The translations under genes were made by a program, and so were the position numbers. DNA of 5,831 bases from Planctomycetota bacterium (GTDB lineage Bacteria > Planctomycetota > UBA1135). The notes below the pieces were generated by a model that was not told the DNA's origin, did no database searches, and saw only the letters and a program-made list of their open reading frames with translations. The stretch is taken from contig DNPI01000205.1 of the NCBI GenBank assembly GCA_003501525.1, positions 1 through 5,831 on the forward strand, in the 5' to 3' direction. This document shows, in pieces, positions 5,214 through 5,831 of this stretch (position 1 is its first letter; each line of letters starts with the position of its first letter).

Positions 5214-5831
5214 TGGTCAGGCCTCCTGCGGCTTGGGTTGTCTCACTAGGCGAGGAGCTCCTTGCTGGAAGGATTGTTGACAGGAATGCACCTTGGCTTG
5301 CTGAGCGCCTTCTCCGTATCGGGATAGGCGTCGAGGGGATGAGCACCCTTGGTGATGCTCCAGGTGAATTAGAAGTTTTTTTTACGGACTTCAAATGTTT
5401 TCCTCGCGTCGTGTTGACTACAGGAGGGTTAGGCCCGACGGCTGATGACCGAGTTCGGAGTGAGATAGCCAGTATGCTGGGCGTCGGGTTAGTGGACGTT
5501 TCTTCAGCAGCAGTCGAGGCGCTTGAAGTTTTGTGGGAGGGGCAGCATGGAAGTGCTGCACCTAGTCATTTTCTAGACCAGGCAAGAGTCCCCGAAGGAG
5601 CTCGTCCATTACGAAATCGGGCCGGTTCGGCCTGGGGCTTTTCGGTATATATGCCGCAAGGGGGCCATCTTTTTTGCCTGCCGGGGCCTACTAGGGAATG
5701 TTGTTCTACTTTTTTAGACGGTAATGTTGCGGAAGAGATGGGAGAGCTTGACGGAGCTTCTGGTGCCGTCGCCCAAGGGTTATTTCATACTTCGGGAGTC
5801 CCAGAAGCCATTGTGGAGGAGAAGATACGTG
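5213..5831 (+). CDS. cinA: CinA-type molybdopterin-binding-domain protein, 5' part; 3' end lies outside the window
   Basis: The frame runs open for 206 codons from ATG 5213 to the right edge. It matches the N-terminal MoaB/MogA-like domain of the competence/damage-inducible CinA family (COG1058). Motifs are VVSLGEELLAGRIVDRNAPW (9-28), TTGGLGPTADD (69-79), RVPEGARPLRNRAGSAWGF (125-143), LPGPTRE (156-162) and HTSGVPEAIVEEKI (192-205). Typical members read GDELLxGxIVDTN, TGGLGPTxDD and PNPxGTAPG at these places, so this copy is somewhat diverged (Glu for Asp14, Ser-Ala for Thr-Ala). Full-length CinA carries a C-terminal nicotinamide-nucleotide amidase domain used in NAD recycling; whether this one does cannot be seen. 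Its ATG shares one base with the tatC stop (TAATG), which suggests translational coupling. The start fits, since residue 9 already begins the first conserved strand. Confidence 0.93.
   Translation, partial: MVRPPAAWVVSLGEELLAGRIVDRNAPWLAERLLRIGIGVEGMSTLGDAPGELEVFFTDFKCFPRVVLTTGGLGPTADDRVRSEIASMLGVGLVDVSSAAVEALEVLWEGQHGSAAPSHFLDQARVPEGARPLRNRAGSAWGFSVYMPQGGHLFCLPGPTRECCSTFLDGNVAEEMGELDGASGAVAQGLFHTSGVPEAIVEEKIR

Overview
This window looks like ordinary bacterial chromosome: six protein genes, mostly housekeeping, packed tightly with short gaps. I see no mobile element, CRISPR array or RNA gene. From left to right: the 3' part of a thioredoxin reductase gene (trxB, + strand, cut by the left edge); a minus-strand pair, coaE then rho, that converges on trxB with only 3 bases between the stop codons; a 144-base divergent intergenic region; then a plus-strand run of an unnamed membrane-anchored coiled-coil protein with a BRCT-like C-terminus, tatC, and the 5' part of a cinA-type gene cut by the right edge.

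The organism is Gram-negative-like with roughly balanced base composition. The coaE-rho order, a Rho with an arginine-rich N-terminal extension, and a one-helix protein carrying a coiled coil and a BRCT-like domain all recall Planctomycetota or a related PVC lineage. This comes from remembered gene order and protein style, not from a search, so treat it as a moderate-to-low confidence guess. Shine-Dalgarno sequences are sparse: rho and the coiled-coil gene have none that I can see. The only perfect one, upstream of coaE, is placed for a four-codon leader ORF rather than for coaE.

Functionally, trxB (thiol redox), coaE (last step of CoA synthesis) and rho (transcription termination) are core genes. 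The plus-strand run concerns the envelope: a single-pass protein whose large C-terminal part is predicted outside the cytoplasmic membrane, the TatC translocase subunit, and CinA, whose start codon overlaps the tatC stop by one base. No intrinsic terminator is visible anywhere in the window, so the coiled-coil gene, tatC and cinA could be one transcript.

The parts most worth a second look are the coiled-coil/BRCT-like protein, the minimal leader ORF whose stop overlaps the coaE start, the (Arg-Arg) hexamer repeat and altered RNA-contact motifs of Rho, and the two palindromes in the rho leader. I found no clear evidence for a wholly new multi-gene system.
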